Shown in pieces: positions 35,675 to 43,788 of a stretch of DNA of 64,000 nt (its first letter is position 1; the number at the start of each line of letters is the position of its first letter). The notes beneath the pieces are model-generated. The model had not been told where the DNA came from. It worked only from the letters and a program-made list of their open reading frames with translations, and did not search any database. This stretch comes from Nitrospira sp. (lineage in GTDB: Bacteria; Nitrospirota; Nitrospiria; Nitrospirales; Nitrospiraceae): NCBI GenBank assembly GCA_015709715.1, contig CP054184.1:2341001-2405000 (forward strand). Direction: 5' to 3'. The translations under genes were made by a program, and so were the position numbers.

Positions 35675-36236
35675 GGACCTGATCCTCAATGAGTTCGCAC
35701 AGGACGTGACCCAAGGTGATATGGCTTTCCTGTATGCGGGCGGTCGAGGTGGAGGGCACGACGAAGGCGACATCGACGAGGCCTGCCAGTTTGCCGCCTG
35801 TGCCACCGGTCCAGGCGATGGTCGTCAGGCCGAGGTCCTTGGCTGCCACCACCCCGTTCACCACGTTGGCCGAGTTGCCGCTCGTGCTGATAGCGATGGC
35901 GATGTCGCCCTTCTGCCCATGGGCGCGGACCTGGCGGGCGAACAGTGCCTCGAAGCCGTAGTCGTTGGCGATGCAGGTGATGGCGGCGATGTCCGTGGCG
36001 AGGGCGATGGCCGGCAGGGGGGCGCGCTCGCACTTGTAGCGACCGACGAACTCGGCGGCGATGTGAGCCGCATCGGTCGCGCTGCCGCCGTTGCCGAAGA
36101 GCAGCACCTTTCGCCCCTCGCGAAACGCTCGACCCATCAGCTGCGCAACCTGCGCGATTTTCTCGGCATGGTCGCGTACGAAACGCCGTTTGACCTCAGC
36201 GCTCTCGTCAAAAGCCTTGATGGCGAAATCTTGCAT
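35658..36236 (-). CDS. gmhA: D-sedoheptulose-7-phosphate isomerase GmhA
   Basis: A 192-residue SIS-fold protein. GNGGSATDAAHIAAEFVGRY is the classic GmhA signature, and STSGNSANVVN plus QESHITLGHVLCELIED hold the catalytic Glu and His. First step of ADP-heptose synthesis for lipopolysaccharide. First gene of the minus-strand run that continues with the unknown protein, sprT-like, dinB, rfaE2 and mfd. Start 36236 chosen over 36272. Its upstream region is only 79 bp from the R-M island boundary. Confidence 0.94.
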   Translation of the reverse strand: MQDFAIKAFDESAEVKRRFVRDHAEKIAQVAQLMGRAFREGRKVLLFGNGGSATDAAHIAAEFVGRYKCERAPLPAIALATDIAAITCIANDYGFEALFARQVRAHGQKGDIAIAISTSGNSANVVNGVVAAKDLGLTTIAWTGGTGGKLAGLVDVAFVVPSTSTARIQESHITLGHVLCELIEDQVLADHP

Positions 36237-36315
36237 GGCGCGGATTGTAGGGAAGGTAGAAATCTCTGTCAAACTTAAGAAAGCCCGGGCGAAAGAGGAA
36301 AAGCCTGACAGGGAA

Positions 36316-36851
36316 TCAATCGAAAAGTGAAACTAACTTCTTTTCCGGCATCTCTAAGACGTCATCATCAAACGGTAAAAGGTTTTCGATGTTCCGTCTG
36401 TCAAATCTATAACGACTGCCCTGCAAGTATCCTTCGTTCATCTCAATGGCAGTCCATCTGCGAGATTCGCGCTCACAGGCCTCACCGGTCGTATTACTTC
36501 CGGCGAATGGGTCGAGCACTAGATCGGACGGGTTGGTCAAGAAGCGAATAAAGAAGAGCGGTATTTGGATCGGAAATCTAGCAGGATGAGGCTTGACTCC
36601 GGATTTCTTGCAAGCCTCCATATAATACCCATTGCTATCGTTATTTCCGAACGTCAGTAAATTTGATGGAATCGCTCCACCATTATCCCGAAACTTGTTG
36701 GTAATTGTGTGTCCAGAGGGGCGTGCTTTAGGGCGATATCCTTTAGAAAGCAATCGCTTCATGTCCGGACTGTATTCATTCAGCACTTTTTGGTTGTTTG
36801 CCTTAGGGGTCGGAGTTTTGGATAACCACCATATGCAATTCACCGAATCCT
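36316..36851 (-). pseudogene. DNA methyltransferase, C-terminal fragment
   Basis: This is the 3' part of a beta-class DNA methyltransferase cut off by an IS3-family insertion. It encodes NCIWWLSKTPTPKANNQKVL, then FPIQIPLFFIRFLTNP and VLDPFAGSNTTGEAC (motif I, SAM binding). Joined to the N-terminal fragment (41464-41881) after removal of the insertion, the frame is continuous for 954 bp (317 residues) and reads VKDSVNCIWW across the seam. Composition is AT-richer than the neighbours. Confidence 0.85.
36849..36851. repeat. target-site duplication CCT (left), partner 41461-41463
   Basis: CCT flanks both ends of the IS3-family element. Keeping one copy restores the methyltransferase reading frame. 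Confidence 0.8.
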
Positions 36852-36942
36852 AGAGGGGGCTCCGGAAATTCGGACAGTGTGATCAGTGGTAGCCTGGCTT
36901 CAGCAAAGCCACCGCGAGGTGGCGACACAAAGGAGCGAGGTA

Positions 36943-37242
36943 ATGAAGAGGACGAGACGGAACCACGGAGCGACCTTTAAGGCCCAGGTGGCCTTGGCCG
37001 CAGTCAAAGGTGACAAGACGGTGGCCGAGTTGGCCGAGCAGTTCAGGGTCCATCCCACCCAGATCACCGAATGGAAGCAACAGCTGCTGGCTCGGGCGGC
37101 GGATGTGTTTGGCGGCTCAAAACCGCCGTCGGAGGCGCCGGATCTCAAGACCCTGCATGCCAAGATCGGGCAACTGACCCTCGAGAATGATTTTTTAGAA
37201 GGCGCGCTCACCAAGGCGGGCTTGCTGAGCGCAAAGCGATGA
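36943..37242 (+). CDS. IS3-family OrfA (transposase helix-turn-helix part)
   Basis: A 99-residue protein starting at ATG 36943: RNHGATFKAQVALAAVKGD and TVAELAEQFRVHPTQITEWK are the HTH of IS3-type OrfA, followed by a leucine-zipper-like helix (LHAKIGQLTLENDFLEGAL). It binds the IS ends. It overlaps orfB by 4 bp (ATGA), where coupled translation or frameshifting would occur. Confidence 0.92.
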   Translation: MKRTRRNHGATFKAQVALAAVKGDKTVAELAEQFRVHPTQITEWKQQLLARAADVFGGSKPPSEAPDLKTLHAKIGQLTLENDFLEGALTKAGLLSAKR

Positions 37243-37770
37243 GTGATCGCACCCATCCATTACCGATCGGGCGACAATGCCAGGTGCTGCAGCTGGCCCG
37301 GTCGACCGCGTACTACCAATCGAAGCCTGTCTCCGCCGCGACGCTGGCACTCATGCGCCGGATCGACGAGCTCCATCTGCAGTATCCGTTTGCTGGCGCT
37401 CGCATGCTGCGGGATTTGTTACGGCAGGAGGGCCATGCCATTGGGAGACGACAGGTCGCGACGCTGATGCGACGGATGGGCATCGCGGCGATCTATCGGA
37501 AGCCGAGGACCAGCCAGCGGCATCCTGCCCATCGGATTTATCCCTATCTGCTGCGTCAGCTGACGATCACGCGGCCGAATCATGTGTGGGCGTCTGATAT
37601 CACGTACATTCCGATGCGGCGTGGCTTCGTGTATTTATGCGCGATTCTCGATTGGGCCAGTCGCCGGGTGTTGGCGTGGCGGCTGTCCAACACGTTGACC
37701 ACAGACTTCTGCGTGGAGGCGGTACGGGAGGCAGTCACCCGGTATGGCACACCCGAGATCTTCAACACGG
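37239..37770 (+). pseudogene. IS3-family OrfB transposase, 5' part
   Basis: Start ATG 37239. Contains the N-terminal YPFAGARMLRDLL region and the first catalytic Asp in WASDITYIP of the DDE integrase core. The frame is cut at FNT by the IS21-family insertion at 37771. The rest continues at 41098. Spliced, the two parts make 276 residues (831 bp, a whole number of codons). Confidence 0.9.
37766..37770. repeat. target-site duplication CACGG (left), partner 41093-41097
   Basis: The 5 bp duplication flanks the IS21-family element. Removing the element and one copy restores FNTDQG in orfB. Confidence 0.85.
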
Positions 37771-37852
37771 TGTCAACACCGATGATGTTTGTCCCCAAAT
37801 CACCGACGTAGAATGTCCCCTGTTCACCGGTCTTCCTGTCCGCTCGTCGATA

Positions 37853-38632
37853 TCATGGTGTCTCGGCGGGCTCGTCGTCCCCGATCGGTCGACGTCCCAG
37901 GAGCCCGGCCTTTTTCTTCTCACGGAGCCGGTAACTCTCGCCTTTGATATTAATGGTGGTCGCGTGATGGAGGAGGCGGTCCAGGATGGCCGTTGCCAGC
38001 ACGTGGTCGTTGAACACCTCGCCCCAATCCGCAAAGCTTTTGTTGCTGGTCACGATCAGGCTGCCCCGCTCGTAGCGGCGGACGAGCAGGCGGAAGAAGA
38101 GCCTGGCTTCGTCGCGCGAGAGCGGCAGATAGCCGAGTTCATCGAGGATCAGCAGCCGAGGATACGCCAGCTGTTGTAACGTGCGCTCGAGGCGATTCTC
38201 ATGGCGCGCCCGGATCAAGCGCCCCATGAGGCTCTCTAACGTTAAGAAGAGGACCGAGGCGCCCGCTTCGACGGCTTTGACGCCGAGCGCAATGGCCAGA
38301 TGGGTTTTCCCGACGCCGGGAGGACCCAGCAGAATGATATTTTCCGTCCGGTCGATAAAACTGAGTCCGGCGAGCTCCCGAATCACCTTCCGATCGATGG
38401 AGGGCTGGAACTCAAATTCAAACTGGTCCAGGGTCTTCAGCCATGGGAACCGCGCGAGCTTCAACCGACTTTCAATCCCACGCTGCTGGCGACCCCGCCA
38501 TTCTGCGTCCAAGGCGCGGAAGAGAAACCCTTGGTAATCGAGATCGCCTTTGGCGGCCTGCTCACAGACTCCATCGAGTTGCGCGAGCAAATGGTCCATC
38601 TTGAGGCGTTCGAGCAGGTGCGTTAGCTCCAT
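37853..38632 (-). CDS. istB: IS21-family IstB ATPase
   Basis: A 259-residue AAA+ protein starting at ATG 38632. Walker A LLGPPGVGKTHLAIALG, Walker B LLILDELGYLPL and sensor I VTSNKSFADW are complete, with a C-terminal basic tail. It regulates the IstA transposase. The start overlaps the istA end by 10 bp. The longer frame from 38764 overlaps istA and is discarded. Confidence 0.95.
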   Translation of the reverse strand: MELTHLLERLKMDHLLAQLDGVCEQAAKGDLDYQGFLFRALDAEWRGRQQRGIESRLKLARFPWLKTLDQFEFEFQPSIDRKVIRELAGLSFIDRTENIILLGPPGVGKTHLAIALGVKAVEAGASVLFLTLESLMGRLIRARHENRLERTLQQLAYPRLLILDELGYLPLSRDEARLFFRLLVRRYERGSLIVTSNKSFADWGEVFNDHVLATAILDRLLHHATTINIKGESYRLREKKKAGLLGRRPIGDDEPAETP

Positions 38633-39807
38633 GTGCTCACCTCCTCGTATGCGCTCAAGGGCCGCCGTTCGACCTCCAGCGCCGTCGTCCACAGGGCGGC
38701 ATGATGGTCTGGGACGGTGACCCAGCCGGCGGTCGCCGGCACCAGGGTGTGCCGCGCGATGCACATCTCCCCGTCGAAGACCATCACCACGCCGTCAAGC
38801 GACAGCCGCACCGAGACACGGCGGCCAGCGAGGGCGGCCGGGACGCTGTAGCGATTGCCGCGCACCTCAATATAGGCGTCCCAGCTCACCTGGCGCAGTT
38901 CCCAATAGGAGGTGTCGTAGCGCCGTGCGGGGAGTGGCTGCAGCACCGGCGCCTCGGTCGCAAACCGCTCCGCCACAATTTGACGGACGGTGCCGTGGCG
39001 GCGCTGGTCGGCTTCTTCCCGGAGCCAGTGCTCCGCCTGTTGATTGAGATGGGCCCCACTCTCGAAGTGGCGATAGCGGACGAAGAAGTGGTGTTTGATG
39101 TAGCCGACCATCCGTTCGTCCTTGCCCTTCGTCTGCGCGCGGGCTGGACGACACGCTTTCGGGACGAAGCCGTAGTGCCCTGCCAGATCGAGGAAGCGCG
39201 GATGGAACTGCACCACGCCGCTCCGCGGATGCTCCAGCACGGCCGCCTTCTGGGTATCGACCAGGACTTCTCGCGGGACGCCGCCAAACCATTCGAAGGC
39301 GCGAATCAGCCCCTCGTAGGTATGTTCGGCATCGGTTGAGTCGCTGCACCAGAAATGCACGCGCCGGGAGAAGCCCAGCGTGTTGACGATAAAGGCGACG
39401 GTCGTCGTCCGTCCGGCAATCTCCGGCTGGATGGTCGCCCAGTCACTCTGGAGCTGGTGCCCCGGCTCGGTTTCAAACCGCACGGTCGCGCGGCTGGGGC
39501 GGAGCGTCCGCTTGGGCCGGATGTAGTCCCGCAGGATCGAGACCTGCCCGGTATACCCCTTCGCCTGTAATTCGCGGAAGATCACCACGGCGTTCCAGAC
39601 CCCGGCAGTCAGGAGGCGATCGATGTCGGCCCGGTACGGATCCAGCTGACTACGCCGCCGGCCCCGGCGCCCTTCGGGCGCCTTGCCTCGCCCGAGCGCC
39701 CGCCGAATCGTCTTTGGATGCACGCCGAGCTGCCGTGCAATATCGCAGAGGTAGACTCCCTGTCGAATGAGTGCTTGTATCACGATAACGTCCTCCTTTC
39801 TCAGCAT
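38623..39807 (-). CDS. istA: IS21-family IstA transposase
   Basis: A 394-residue DDE transposase. N-terminal HTH (RQLGVHPKTIRRALG), integrase core beginning QSDWATIQPEIAG, and KGKDERMVGYIKHHF with the catalytic Glu region. Start at ATG 39807 is preceded by GGAGGAGGG; an upstream ATG at 39852 lacks this. It forms a two-gene unit with istB. Confidence 0.93.
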   Translation of the reverse strand: MLRKEDVIVIQALIRQGVYLCDIARQLGVHPKTIRRALGRGKAPEGRRGRRRSQLDPYRADIDRLLTAGVWNAVVIFRELQAKGYTGQVSILRDYIRPKRTLRPSRATVRFETEPGHQLQSDWATIQPEIAGRTTTVAFIVNTLGFSRRVHFWCSDSTDAEHTYEGLIRAFEWFGGVPREVLVDTQKAAVLEHPRSGVVQFHPRFLDLAGHYGFVPKACRPARAQTKGKDERMVGYIKHHFFVRYRHFESGAHLNQQAEHWLREEADQRRHGTVRQIVAERFATEAPVLQPLPARRYDTSYWELRQVSWDAYIEVRGNRYSVPAALAGRRVSVRLSLDGVVMVFDGEMCIARHTLVPATAGWVTVPDHHAALWTTALEVERRPLSAYEEVSTWS

Positions 39808-39870
39808 CCGTCCCTCCTCCTGTGCTGGTGTGTCCAGGAGGGACATTGTCATCGCTGTTGAGGGGACTTC

Positions 39871-39874
39871 CTAG
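39871..39874. repeat. target-site duplication CTAG (left), partner 41052-41055
   Basis: A palindromic 4 bp CTAG site flanks the IS5-family element, as is usual for this family. Confidence 0.8.
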
Positions 39875-41051
39875 GGAAGGTCTGATTTATTCTCTTTGCA
39901 TGATGTGCTAAGGGTAGCGCAGCACTGAACTGGAGGCGTGCCCCATGCAGCAACAGACGTTTGCCGAAGTCTCGTTTGAACAGTATCGCAAGCCCACCCG
40001 CCGGGAGCAGTTTCTCAACGAGATGAACCAGGTTGTTCCATGGGCGGAATTGGTAGCGGCGATCGAGCCGGTCTACCCCAAGGCCGAGGGCCCAGGGCGT
40101 CCGCCCGTGGGTGTCGAACGCATGTTGCGCCTCCATTGTCTGCAACAGTGGTTTAACCTGTCGGACCCGGCGGTGGAGGAAGCGCTGTACGACTCACACG
40201 CCATGCGGCAGTTCGTGGGGATTGATCTGGGCCGCGAGCCCGTACCGGATGAAACCACCATCTGTAAGTTTCGGCATCTGCTGGAAGCCCACCACTTGGG
40301 CGCACAGCTCTTTGCGCGGATCGGCGCGTATCTGGCTGCCCACGGGCTGAAGGTCAGCCGGGGCACGATCGTGGATGCCACGATCATCAATGCGCCCAGT
40401 TCGACGAAGAATCGCCAGAAAGAGCGAGATCCGGAGATGCATCAGACCAAGAAGGGGAACCAGTGGTATTTCGGCATGAAGGCGCATATTGGAGTGGACA
40501 GCCGGACGAAGCTGGTTCACTCAGTGGCGGCCACGGCGGCGAATGTCCATGACAGCCAGGTGTTGCCGGAGTTGCTGCATGGACAGGAGACACGAGTATG
40601 GGGCGATGCCGCCTATAGCGGGCAACGCGACATGATTCAGCACCATGCTCCCCATGCCAAGAGCTTCGTCCAGACGAAAGCCCATCGCCATCGGCCCTTG
40701 AGCGAGACGGAGCGGGCCCGCAATCGGACGAAGTCGAAGGTTCGTGCCAAAGTCGAGCATGTGTTCTTGGTGATCAAGCGGATCTTCGGGTGGGCCAAAG
40801 TGCGGTACCGGGGGCTCGCGAAGAATGCGCACTGGTTGTCTATCAGTTGCGGCTTGGCGAATCTGTATGTAGCACGCCGGCACTTGCTGGCGGCAGCCTA
40901 GCGGACGGGGGTGCGAACGGGGCGCGGGCCGCCTGACGGCGGAGGAATCCGAGAAAGGCGCTCTCGGACCAGCGGGTTCCCAGCTGATGGCCCGTCTTGA
41001 TCCACCGAGAAACAGATTGCTTCGTGGAAACGCGAATTAATCAGACGTTCC
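39875..41051 (+). mobile_element. IS5-family insertion sequence inside the IS21-family element
   Basis: A 1177 bp element. Terminal repeats 39875-39892 and 41034-41051 match at 16 of 18 positions (GGAAGGTCTGATTTATTC-type). CTAG is duplicated at 39871-39874 and 41052-41055. It landed in the non-coding right end of the IS21 element, downstream of the istA promoter side, and carries one intact transposase gene. Confidence 0.9.
39945..40901 (+). CDS. IS5-family transposase
   Basis: A 318-residue DDE transposase. N-terminal DUF772-type region (LRLHCLQQWFNLSDPAVEEALY), VPDETTICKFRHLLE, then the acidic triad in VDATIINAP, WGDAAYSGQRDM and KVEHVFLVIKRIFG. All three catalytic positions are intact and length is normal. 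Probably still functional, in contrast to the host IS3. Confidence 0.95.
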   Translation: MQQQTFAEVSFEQYRKPTRREQFLNEMNQVVPWAELVAAIEPVYPKAEGPGRPPVGVERMLRLHCLQQWFNLSDPAVEEALYDSHAMRQFVGIDLGREPVPDETTICKFRHLLEAHHLGAQLFARIGAYLAAHGLKVSRGTIVDATIINAPSSTKNRQKERDPEMHQTKKGNQWYFGMKAHIGVDSRTKLVHSVAATAANVHDSQVLPELLHGQETRVWGDAAYSGQRDMIQHHAPHAKSFVQTKAHRHRPLSETERARNRTKSKVRAKVEHVFLVIKRIFGWAKVRYRGLAKNAHWLSISCGLANLYVARRHLLAAA

Positions 41052-41097
41052 CTAGATCGGTGTTCAGGAGACTTCTATCATCGGTGCTGACACACGG

Positions 41098-41396
41098 ATC
41101 AAGGCTGCCAGTTCACCAGCCAGGAATTCACCGGGTTTCTCAAAGACCAGGGTATCCAGATCAGTATGGATGGGACGGGACGGTGGCGGGACAATGTGTT
41201 TGTCGAACGGCTGTGGCGGAGCCTCAAATACGAAGAGGTCTATCTGCACGCGTACGAGACCGTCCGAGACGCCCAGGACGGGATGGTACGGTATCTGACC
41301 TTCTATAATCAGCTCAGGCCGCATCGCGCGCTTGACGGACGCACGCCCGATCGCGTGTACTGGGAGAGCGTGCCTGCACGGCCTACGGCCGCGTAG
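41098..41396 (+). pseudogene. IS3-family OrfB transposase, 3' part
   Basis: Continues the interrupted orfB: after the CACGG repeat the codons read DQGCQFTSQEFTGFLKDQG (second catalytic Asp), then NVFVERLWRSLKYEEVY (catalytic Glu) and [16 protein letters not shown]. Stop at 41394-41396. The IS21-family insertion separates the first catalytic Asp from the other two residues. Confidence 0.9.
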
Positions 41397-41460
41397 GCGT
41401 ACACCGCCCGGCACCACTTAGGAACTGAAAGATTCTGTCCAAAGAAGCGGAGCCATCTCA

Positions 41461-41881
41461 CCTTTACTCGGATTTTGCGGACAGTGACCCACTCAGCAGG
41501 TGATGGTAACTTAGCGGGGTTGTGCCAATAAAACTCCTGAGCAAGGTGAAAACCGGTTTCTTTACACAAAGCGATAAGCAGTTCGAAATGGTAGAGCGAG
41601 CGAGTAGGGCGTCCTTGTTGCCAACTACCCCCTAAGTCGATGACTAGGCTCCCGTCTGGCCTCAGAAGCCTAAAGAATTCTTCTGCAAAACCCATGAACC
41701 ATGCCACATATTCTGCCTGGGACTTATTGCCATACTCTTTCTTGAAGTGGAGTGCGTATAGAGGAGACGTAAGAATTAAATTTACGCTCTCAGAGGGAAG
41801 CTTTCGCATTAGGGAGAGAGAGTCGCCAAGGTAGGCATGGCCCAAAGAGGTGCTATAGAATGGCGTGAATGGAAATTTCAT
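41461..41881 (-). pseudogene. DNA methyltransferase, N-terminal fragment
   Basis: Starts at ATG 41881, whose ATGA overlaps the endonuclease stop. [22 protein letters not shown] and [18 protein letters not shown] place catalytic motif IV first, so the gene is beta class (target-recognition between motifs IV and I), as in PvuII-type m4C enzymes. Motif IV reads SPLY where SPPY is expected. The fragment ends at RIRVK, where the IS3-family element enters. Confidence 0.85.
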
Positions 41882-42454
41882 CTCGGCCGAGCCCCAGAGG
41901 ATTTCCGGCGCAAGCATTCGTTTATAGCTGCTTCTAGAGAGGAATGCCAGGGGGGTGTTGCTGTGAATGGCACGGGGTGCATTATTTTCAAGCACTCTAT
42001 TTCGTTTGGCCTGACTTCCAGTTTTGCGGTGCAAACGAATAGGTATTCCCAGTGCTTCGTATGATTAAAAAGGCACGCGGCAAGGATATCAAATTCATTT
42101 CGTCGATCCTCGCGTATTCGTTCCATCCTTTGAATTGCGTGTTTTCTGCAGCTCGATTCTGTAACTGGGAGGGGAACGAAAAAGTTGCCTGCTCCGTATA
42201 TTCTTGCATTCGATCTTCAGGGGATGCCCTTGGCACTCCACCAAGAAATCTGGTTGTCCGTCCTTATCCGTCCAAACAAACTCTGCCACAAGCCCCTTCC
42301 TTTTTAGTCGCTGGATCTCCTTTAGCAGGAAGTACTCGGCGAGCTTGCCTTTGACATCGATTATCGTGCGAAACCCTTTCTGAATAGCAGATAGAATGTC
42401 TGATGCATCCGCGTTCAAGTCGTGCTCCAGTGGATGGGTTCGCATGGTTCCCAT
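41878..42454 (-). pseudogene. type II restriction endonuclease, frameshifted
   Basis: Start chosen at ATG 42454 (another at 42445). A PD-(D/E)xK nuclease core is visible: WTDKDGQPDFLVECQG and LKIECKN. The frame stops at 42095, but the +1 frame continues the homologous sequence ([30 protein letters not shown]) to 41878. The shift lies at about 42100-42112, one extra base or two missing. It lies between controller and methyltransferase as in PvuII-like systems. A sequencing error is possible. Confidence 0.7.
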
Positions 42455-42662
42455 CCTTCGGAAATAAGTCACGAATAGCGACACCAAGTGCTTGAGCAAT
42501 ATCTGCAATAACGGCCAAGGTGATATTCCGTTCTCCTCGCTCGATGCCGCCAATGTAGGTCCAATGATGCCCGGCTCGCTCGGCAAGTTGCTCTTGCGTC
42601 CAACCTTTCTTGAGTCGCAGCTGTCGAACTCGCATGCCGAGGCGCTGTTGGAGAGGCTTCAT
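42264..42662 (-). CDS. restriction-modification controller protein (HTH_XRE)
   Basis: A 132-residue frame; the first 75 residues are a C-protein: RVRQLRLKKGWTQEQLAERAG, TYIGGIERGERNITLAVI, IAQALGVAIRDLFP. Known C-proteins are about 75-85 residues, so the last 57 or so residues here, which overlap the endonuclease gene in another frame, are probably not conserved. C-proteins delay endonuclease expression and activate their own promoter. There is no ribosome binding site before the ATG, consistent with a leaderless transcript. Confidence 0.75.
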   Translation of the reverse strand: MKPLQQRLGMRVRQLRLKKGWTQEQLAERAGHHWTYIGGIERGERNITLAVIADIAQALGVAIRDLFPKDGNHANPSTGARLERGCIRHSICYSERVSHDNRCQRQARRVLPAKGDPATKKEGACGRVCLDG

Positions 42663-42700
42663 GCTGGGAGGAAAGCAGAGGGGAAGCTTATCGGTCTAGA

Positions 42701-42711
42701 GACTATGAGTA
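42701..42711 (-). promoter_or_regulatory. possible C-box (controller operator)
   Basis: On the minus strand the bases read TACTCATAGTC, close to the GACTTATAGTC-type half-operators described for C-proteins (9 of 11). It is 39 bp upstream of the controller ATG. I see no convincing second half-site. Confidence 0.35.
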
Positions 42712-42819
42712 TTGCTTGGACGAAGGGAACGTCCGGAGGTTTTTGCGTTGCCTTCGCGAAATCGTGGGGATGTGCCTGTCGCCCATTCGGGGTCTGTTGA
42801 ACCGGCTAGCCGGAAGAAG

Positions 42820-43761
42820 TCACTTACTGACTGGAGGAGGAGGCGAGGGTTGTTTCCCGATCATGTTCATGGCCAGCGTCAGCATGGACCCCACGTCCGA
42901 CAGATTGGCGGGGAGCACGAGGGTATTGCTGCTCTTGGCCAGTTCGCCGAACTTGCCGATGTACTGCTCTGCCACTCGCAACTGCACCGCTTCGTAGCCG
43001 CCGGGAACCTGGGTAGCCTCGGCGACCTTCCGGAGCCCCTCGGCGGTGGCGGTGGCAATGGCCATGATGGCCGCGGCGGCCCCTTCGGCTTCGTTGATCT
43101 GCTGCTGCTTCTTGGCCTCCGAGGCCTTGATGACCTGTTGCTTTTCGCCCTCCGCCTGGTTGATGGCGGCGTCGCGTTCGCCTTCGGAAGTGAGAATCAC
43201 CGCGCGCTTCTCCCGTTCTGCGCGCATCTGTTTTTCCATCGCGTTAAGCACGTCTTTCGGCGGGGTGATGTTCTTGATCTCATAACGCAGGACTTTGACG
43301 CCCCAGGGTTCCGTAGCCTTGTCCAACTCCGCGACCACCTGACTGTTGATATTGGTCCGTTCCTCGAAGGTGCGGTCGAGTTCGATCTTGCCGATTTCGC
43401 TGCGGAGCGCGGTCTGAGCCAATTGGGTGATGGCGAACCGGTAATCGCTGATGCCGTAGGAGGCTCGCTGCGGGTCCAACACCTTCGAATATAGGATCCC
43501 GTCGACGCCGACCTGGACGTTGTCCCGCGTAATGCAGATCTGCTCCGGAATGTCGATGGCCGTTTCTTTCAGCGAATGTTTATATTGCACGCTGTCGAGA
43601 AACGGGAGCAGGATGTGAAAGCCCGCGCCGAGTGTCCGTGAGTAGCGACCCAAGCGTTCGACCACATAGGCGCTTTGCTGCGGCACGACCCGCGCCGTTT
43701 TCGAAATCACCAACAGGACCAAGCCTGCGAGAAATACGAAGACCCAGAGTCCGCCCGGCAT
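42820..43761 (-). CDS. SPFH/stomatin-like membrane protein (QmcA type)
   Basis: A 313-residue protein with an N-terminal membrane helix (about 6-22), then the SPFH domain (VPQQSAYVVERLGRYSRTL, PGFHILLPFLDSV type, EQICITRDNVQVGVDGILY), a long coiled coil (KQMRAEREKRAVILTSEGERD) and a C-terminal tail. Slipin/QmcA proteins form membrane-associated rings. GGAGGA 7 bp before ATG 43761 fixes the start. It is in tandem with NfeD (27 bp gap), the usual partner. Confidence 0.9.
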   Translation of the reverse strand: MPGGLWVFVFLAGLVLLVISKTARVVPQQSAYVVERLGRYSRTLGAGFHILLPFLDSVQYKHSLKETAIDIPEQICITRDNVQVGVDGILYSKVLDPQRASYGISDYRFAITQLAQTALRSEIGKIELDRTFEERTNINSQVVAELDKATEPWGVKVLRYEIKNITPPKDVLNAMEKQMRAEREKRAVILTSEGERDAAINQAEGEKQQVIKASEAKKQQQINEAEGAAAAIMAIATATAEGLRKVAEATQVPGGYEAVQLRVAEQYIGKFGELAKSSNTLVLPANLSDVGSMLTLAMNMIGKQPSPPPPVSK

Positions 43762-43788
43762 GCCGCTCTCCTCCATGATGATCCGCCC

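Larger units (their letters stand above)
37771..41092 (-). mobile_element. IS21-family insertion sequence (interrupted by IS5 family)
   Basis: Ends are TGTCA..., with 37771-37796 matching the complement of 41067-41092 at 20 of 26 positions. CACGG is duplicated at 37766-37770 and 41093-41097 (5 bp). Without the IS5 it is about 2.14 kb. istA and istB are on the minus strand and both intact, so this copy may still produce its transposition proteins even though its right end contains another element. Confidence 0.88.
36852..41460 (+). mobile_element. IS3-family insertion sequence (interrupted by IS21 family)
   Basis: The ends form an imperfect inverted repeat (36852-36877 against 41435-41460; 18 of 26 match, sharing GGCTCCG and GGACAG). 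It is flanked by CCT at 36849-36851 and 41461-41463, a 3 bp target duplication. Without the nested element it is about 1.28 kb. It carries orfA and orfB and disrupts the R-M methyltransferase. orfB is itself split, so this copy cannot make its transposase. Confidence 0.88.

Noticed and set aside
39849-40145. Minus-strand frame antisense to the IS5 transposase
   Set aside because: Shadow of the transposase gene, which has all three catalytic acids.
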